Source: Bryopsis sp. KO-2023 (taxonomy: Eukaryota > Chlorophyta > Ulvophyceae > Bryopsidales > Bryopsidaceae). Taken from it: a stretch of 64,000 bases of DNA. The notes beneath the pieces were generated by a model. It had not been told where the DNA came from and made no database searches. It worked only from the letters and a program-made list of their open reading frames with translations. The position numbers and the translations under genes are program-made. Positions 59,146 to 64,000 of the stretch are shown here, one piece after another (the stretch's first letter is position 1; every line of letters begins with the position of its first letter). The stretch covers positions 4,154,001 through 4,218,000 of the forward strand of contig BSYQ01000010.1 in assembly GCA_030272585.1 (NCBI GenBank), given 5' to 3'.

Positions 59146-61807
59146 CTACGGCGAAAAAAATAACACATCCCTCATATCAGATAGCACCTGTTTCACAACA
59201 AACAAAAATTTATTCATGGCACACTGTGGAGAAAGACCCACAGCGCTCTGTGCTTGGAAAAAAACAAACAATTGTCACTTTTTCTTTAATCGGGGGGGGG
59301 GGAGGCATGCCATTTGTTTAACAGCTTCTCACTTTCTTTTCATATTCTGTTGAAAATATAGTCGAAGGTGTTTGGATTGTTCCCTTGTGATCGGGTGCAT
59401 CGTCTCTACCTTCTGATATGTGCAATTTCCCCGTCCAGGTTTGACCTATATATGCAATGCAAATCTTGTCCCTGAATTGAAAAAAACCAAGCAAAACCAC
59501 AGTTTCAGTTTCAGTTCCAGCTTCCAACAAAGAAAGACTAACTTCATTAATTTCAGTTTCCTTTTTGGGGGGCCAAATTATGCCTAATCCCATATCACCG
59601 AGGGCCTTCTTCATATAAATAGAAAATGTCATGGTGCCATCCAGACATGCAGCACAGACTATGTTTCAAACTATCCAGAAAACCCAAGCTGCAGAAATGA
59701 GACCATATATTTGGTCAGATTTGCGTTGGTCGATTGCTTGTTTCTTAAAAGAAGGCATCCATTTTACCTAGAGGGACTGAGTATCCTCAAAGGTCTGGCC
59801 TGACACCAGACTTGCCTGTGAAGACCAAGTTCCGGTTGCAGATTTCAGCTTTTCGCTGAACACATCCAAAAGCGACCCCCTCCCAGCATCCCCAGCAATT
59901 TCAATATCGTCTATGAATACGCGCGCCGTCTAAAGAAATATGCACAAACAGAAAAAAAATCAGCCAAAAGAAACATCATCTGCATTCCATTAAAATAAAT
60001 CAAATCACAATAGGAAAACATCCATTTACATTGCTGGGCAAGACGGTGATGAGTTTTCTGCGTATCTCTTTTATTTCAGACAGACGTGTTTACTCCTTTA
60101 TTAATTCTTTTCAGTACCCGACCTCCTGGTTTTCATTTTTCTTCTCTCCATGGCAAACATGAGTTTTCCAAAATTGTGCATCCAGGCTGCCTGCTTGCGA
60201 AATCCAGGCAGGGTTTTCAGGCGTCTACTGAAAACCCAGAGCATCCAGTCGCTGTATGGCATCGTTAGGCAACAGCTCCCTTCTCAAAAGCTCCCTTTGC
60301 AACTGAACCCACGTTGCTAGTTGACCGACAGCCCCCCTGCTTTATCCTGAAGTTTGAAGGCAGTATTAGAGAAAGCAAATCCATGAGATGTCAAAATGGT
60401 ACAACTCTACCAAGGTCCTTGAGATATCACCTTCAACTTGAAGGTGATAACCCAACCCAAAGTTTGGATGGGGGGCTGTTCTGCTTTTTGTTCCTGCAAC
60501 ACAAAGTGGCACGCAACTCGACGACCATCTCCCCCCCCCTCACTTTTTTGTGCACTCTTCTACGACAAGAACGCAACTTCTGTTCTGAAAACAGGCGACA
60601 AAGTTGCGAATCACCGTGATTGCTGTGACTTTAGGTTCTTCATGGCTCAACCCTGTTTGCGAAAGCCTTTGCTCTCCCTTGTAACTCGCAATAAAAAACA
60701 TCCGATGTCGAGGCTGCGTTTGGTTAAGGCGCAAAGAAAACGTGAAATCGATGGCAGCGCGAACTGTGACCTCTTCACGCTACCATTGGTTCACGTTTTC
60801 TTCGCGTGAGCAATTACATGCGCAAATCCACGTCCCCGTATGCACACGTGAACTTGTGTCAGTAATGGCTTCACGTCAGCTCACGGGCGTGATTTGACGT
60901 GAAGTTCTTGGACAATCCACGCGCACGTTAAAATCACGTTATGACTTTTTACAGATGCTAAGAATGAAACTGAAAGTTAAAAATTAATTTCTTTTTACTT
61001 TTAAAAGTGAGCATTGTTACTTTTCTACAAGTGGAAACTTTGAAGACCAGAGCCCTGGGGCAATGTAGATTAAAGTAGAGTTGTAGGAGGAAATCCACTT
61101 CCCATTTTGATACATCCTGCATCCTGGTGTCTAGTTGTGTTGAGGATCATCTCATTGCATTGACCCCAAATCGTAGCTTCTTTTCAGAATAATGGTATGT
61201 TAATTGATGAGAATGTTCAGTGGGGGGTCTTTATTGGTGGCCTGCACAACTGGCATCATGATCACTGGTCACAAATGCCATTGTTTCAAGTGTTCAAAAT
61301 TTTTTACCAGAGCAGCTCCAGAAGCATGTCCAAGTTTTTCTTACAGTTACAGTGGAAATACATTAGCCACCACATGCCAAGAAATTAAAGTTATTTATTT
61401 CCTTGGGAAATAAGAAGCCCCTACAGAGAGGAAAAACACCCTACGATCAAAAAGTCAAATAATCCAAAGCAATAGCCAGGAAGCAAAAAAAGCTATTAAA
61501 AAAAAAGAACTCTCCTCAATATCCATTTGACCAATCCATCGACCCCTATGAAGACCCCCCCTCTGCCCAATATCAATGTCACAGAAAAACAATAAGCCTA
61601 TGTAACAATTGCTTGCCCATAGAACATTCCAAAAGCATGTGGGTATACATTTTATGCAGGGGTTCCAACAAATAAGAAATATTTCAAATATCTTTTTCCA
61701 ACGCAGTTTGGGACCTAGGTATTATCAAGCAGCCATTTATTAAGAAATATAAACAACCAGACCAAAAAAATCAAAGCAACCACAGGGATAATTTGTAATA
61801 TCTCGAT
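59146..61807. other. Spacer with possible unrecognised exons and a diverged satellite copy
   Basis: A - strand frame at 59,632-59,318 (104 codons) and another at about 59,931-59,769 (starting TARVFIDDIEIAGDAG) are open and compositionally protein-like, but no family was recognised and they could not be joined. From about 60,800 to 60,960 the sequence resembles the CACGTG satellite at 48,045-48,610. The remainder, to 61,807, is AT-rich without features apart from long G runs at about 59,292. Confidence 0.35.
60800..60960. repeat. Diverged relative of the CACGTG satellite
   Basis: Contains CACACGTGAAC, TTCACGTCAGCTCACGGGCGTGA, TTTGACGTGAAG and CACGTTAAAATCACGTT. These parallel the CGTGAACTCACGGCCGTGCGTTGACGTTAA core of the units at 48,045-48,610. 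It is a single degenerate copy and not tandem. Confidence 0.5.
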
Positions 61808-62817
61808 CTAAGCCTGGCAAGTGCTAGCATCCGGAGTAACACCGCACTCAGTGCCGCTGTGATGGAGAGTTCCACAATCATTCGCCTTTTGAAGAACTGC
61901 AAAAAAAGTACAAATGCAACAAATGGAGAGGTTTTTCATATGATGTATATATGCTTCTCTTTTTGTTAAAAAACATAAAAAACCTTCCTACGAAATTCCT
62001 TTATTACGTTATGCACTCAGTGATGTCAGGTATTGCCAAAAAACAAAAACAATCAAACAAAGAGCATCGGTTGCGTTCAGGATTGGGGCGAGGCGTACGT
62101 TGCTGGAAGAGCGTCTCGCCTCCAACAAAATCGCGCAAAATTCCAATAAAATCACTGTTGCAGCCGCAAGAATCCTCGCCTTCAACTACCTGCAGCAACA
62201 CAACAGTTAACTGTGCAATCAAGTTTACAAAGTAACTGCTTCTTTCTTCAAGTTCAAGAGTCGGCATACCGTGTTGCTCACGGCGCAAATAGCCTTGCAG
62301 CACCTGTAACACCAAAACCATCAGCCGCGGTCGAAAAACACAAGCTGTGTAAGAACACATAAAAAAAAAAACCCACAACTTTGTGGCTGCTTACGAAGAA
62401 CCAGGTGTTGCATCGATGTTGGCAAGCGCCGCCGCCACTTTGTCGGAGGGGATCGCTTGAATATCTTCGTTAGTTGCAGGCAGAGTGATGCCGACTTCCG
62501 CAGCGAAAGATTCTCCCTCAGCAGTGCATGCGGTAACGATGGCTGACAGAACGGGACCGCAGGTGGTTTTCGCTGCTTCGCTGGGCTCGCCAGCAACGCA
62601 CACTGCACACACGAATCAACGCAAGTCACAATCGTCCTTCGAAACACACGGGTTCCACTTATCGATTTTGGGGGATGTATTATCGCCCTATTTCCACTCT
62701 GACGACACGGGTGCATCTGGAATTTCTTCACGAAAGACAAGGGTCGAGAATTCCCGACTTACCCAACAGAAGAGACGCGCAGGCGGCGGCGGCGATCATG
62801 GCTTTGTTGAAGCTCAT
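61808..62817 (-). CDS. Small secreted Cys-rich protein, five exons
   Basis: Exons 62817-62763, 62602-62395, 62303-62270, 62189-62099 and 61896-61808 join with fully consistent phases (477 bp, 158 residues). A signal peptide (MSFNKAMIAAAACASLLL) opens it. The mature part has about eleven Cys, several in pairs or close spacing (SSCCKAIC, DSCGCN, NDCG, TECG, STCQA), implying disulfides, plus a predicted helical middle segment (SDKVAAALANID). The pattern recalls small extracellular plant-like helical Cys-rich proteins, but no named family was recognised. The clean splice structure and signal peptide make it a real gene. Its function is unknown. Confidence 0.75.
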
Positions 62818-63671
62818 CTTGTTGCAACGAATAAAGGTGCTGCTGCAAACCGGAGCGGGCTGGAGTTGGTCAGCGACAGCGGATTGGCGAGTGTTACACA
62901 GGTTAACTTGGACACAGGGTTCAATTGTGACGCTTCACAGTCGCCTTTTAAGGAAGAGAATGAGAGCGACTGAAAGACAAGTTGCCTCATCCCTCCACGC
63001 CTCTCATGAAGCTATTCCACGACGGCAATCTTGTCAAACTCCGAAAGAAGCAACTGCTGGTGACACGTGCCGACAGGCTCCAAAGAAGACTGGAAAGACA
63101 ATAAAAGGCAGGGTTTTGGGGTTTTGTTTTTTCTTTTCCTTGAAATTCAGGAAGCTCTCTGGGTGTCTCCTTTACATAAGGGTTGCATTTGTAAATATCA
63201 AACCCTGCAGTATCCAGGCCTCTTCTTGCAAAAAACTACAGTGCCTTAGTGCAACTCTCTTCGTTTTCAACGTTCTGGGTAAAGTGCCACTGTTCTTTCT
63301 GCCTTGTTGTTGTAATACTTATTGGGCCGAACTTTGGGGGTTCGAGGCCAATTTTTTCGCAAGCTTTTCAAAGCCATCCCGTTTGGCTTGTTTCAAAAAA
63401 AACATGTTCTTGGCACGCGCACACACACACACAGATAACCACGAGAATGAAATGTGGACGCTTGCCCTCTTTGACATTAAATTTCCCTGATAACTCATCC
63501 CTGCGATGTAGATATTCCCTGCCTAACATGACCACAACGTTCAAAAAACACAAAAAGCAAGAGGAGCTCTCGCTGATATGAGGCCCGGTAACCATCGATC
63601 TTCTCCCCTCGCTGCCTCTTCCCCTATCCTCACTCTTTTTCCAAATCAAAGAAAACCAAAAATGCCATGAA
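62818..63671. other. Upstream region of Cys-rich gene and spacer
   Basis: Contains the promoter of the Cys-rich secreted-protein gene. A (CA)n run lies at about 63,419-63,433. Long + strand frames overlapping 62,675-63,490 have no domains and run antisense through exons of the Cys-rich gene. No other feature seen. Confidence 0.4.
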
Positions 63672-63889
63672 TCATAGTCCAAACAACTTGAAAATGTTCC
63701 CATCGACATAATTGTTGTCTACGACGCTGACGAGATACCATGTGTCCCTAATTTCTTGTAGAATCTTTCTGGACTTGGAGCCTTCATCGTAGAGGGCACC
63801 CCATTCGTACACCCAAAGATCGAAAGCCTCATCTTTCCAGATGGCGAAACTCTTTGGGTCCACGACTGTCGGTTGAATCACCTCTTTAC
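63672..63889 (-). CDS. Last exon of an unrecognised gene, cut by window edge
   Basis: An exon beginning after a GATGTCCAG acceptor encodes about 72 residues (starting [20 protein letters not shown], with [20 protein letters not shown] near the end) and stops at 63,672. It is aromatic-rich and looks like a folded domain C-terminus, but the family was not recognised. Upstream exons should lie beyond 64,000. Confidence 0.5.
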
Positions 63890-64000
63890 CTGGACATCGT
63901 TTACATCAAACTTTAATTTTCATACCACATACACTCAACAGAACACTCAGAAAGCTTCAGAATCATGAAAAGGGCAGGCACAGGGATGTGAGGGCCCAAC

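Noticed and set aside
62675-63490. 271-codon + strand frame crossing the Cys-rich gene
   Set aside because: It runs antisense through exon 1 of the phase-perfect secreted-protein gene and has no recognisable domain.

Overview
The window is nuclear DNA from an intron-rich eukaryote, probably a protist or alga. Most genes are split by GT-AG introns of roughly 50-700 bp with pyrimidine-rich 3' ends, start codons lack Shine-Dalgarno sequences, and several proteins have eukaryotic secretory or nuclear architectures. A phytocyanin-type cupredoxin, a secreted CotH kinase with lamin-tail domains and a chromodomain LTR retrotransposon fit an alga or stramenopile-like protist. The species cannot be named from sequence alone.

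The left two thirds (about 2.5-43 kb) is an ordinary gene block. In order it holds: a HARE-HTH plus Tudor-like chromatin protein (+), a cytochrome P450 (-), a three-KH plus WW RNA-binding protein (-), a secretory FAM20/PI-kinase-like protein (-), a phytocyanin-like protein that has lost copper ligands (-), an RFWD3-like RING/coiled-coil/WD40 E3 ligase (+), a secreted CAP/SCP protein with a long Lys-rich linker (-), a TruB-type pseudouridine synthase with an organelle-like N-terminal extension (+), and a secreted CotH-kinase protein flanked by two lamin-tail domains (-). Two pairs are divergent: phytocyanin/RFWD3 and CAP/TruB. For most genes the exon phases were checked and join in frame.

The right third (43.5-60 kb) is an accessory, transposon-dominated region. 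It starts with a 4,473-bp Mutator-like foldback element that has 676-bp near-identical terminal inverted repeats, a perfect 9-bp target-site duplication, a nested 660-bp palindrome and a fragment resembling an ankyrin repeat. Then come a short satellite built on a perfect 20-bp CACGTG-centred palindrome, a decayed cysteinyl-tRNA synthetase fragment (stop plus frameshift), a Plavaka/KDZ-type transposase gene cut off exactly at an LTR, and a nearly intact chromovirus (52,362-58,007). The chromovirus polyprotein carries an unusual phage-Dam-like adenine methyltransferase domain between its zinc knuckle and protease. After it lies an SRRM1-like PWI-domain fragment with a 1-base homopolymer deletion. 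The window ends with a small secreted Cys-rich protein gene (-) and the last exon of an unrecognised gene (-).

The best candidate for an undescribed system is the chromovirus with the captured Dam-like domain. The foldback Mutator-like element is second.
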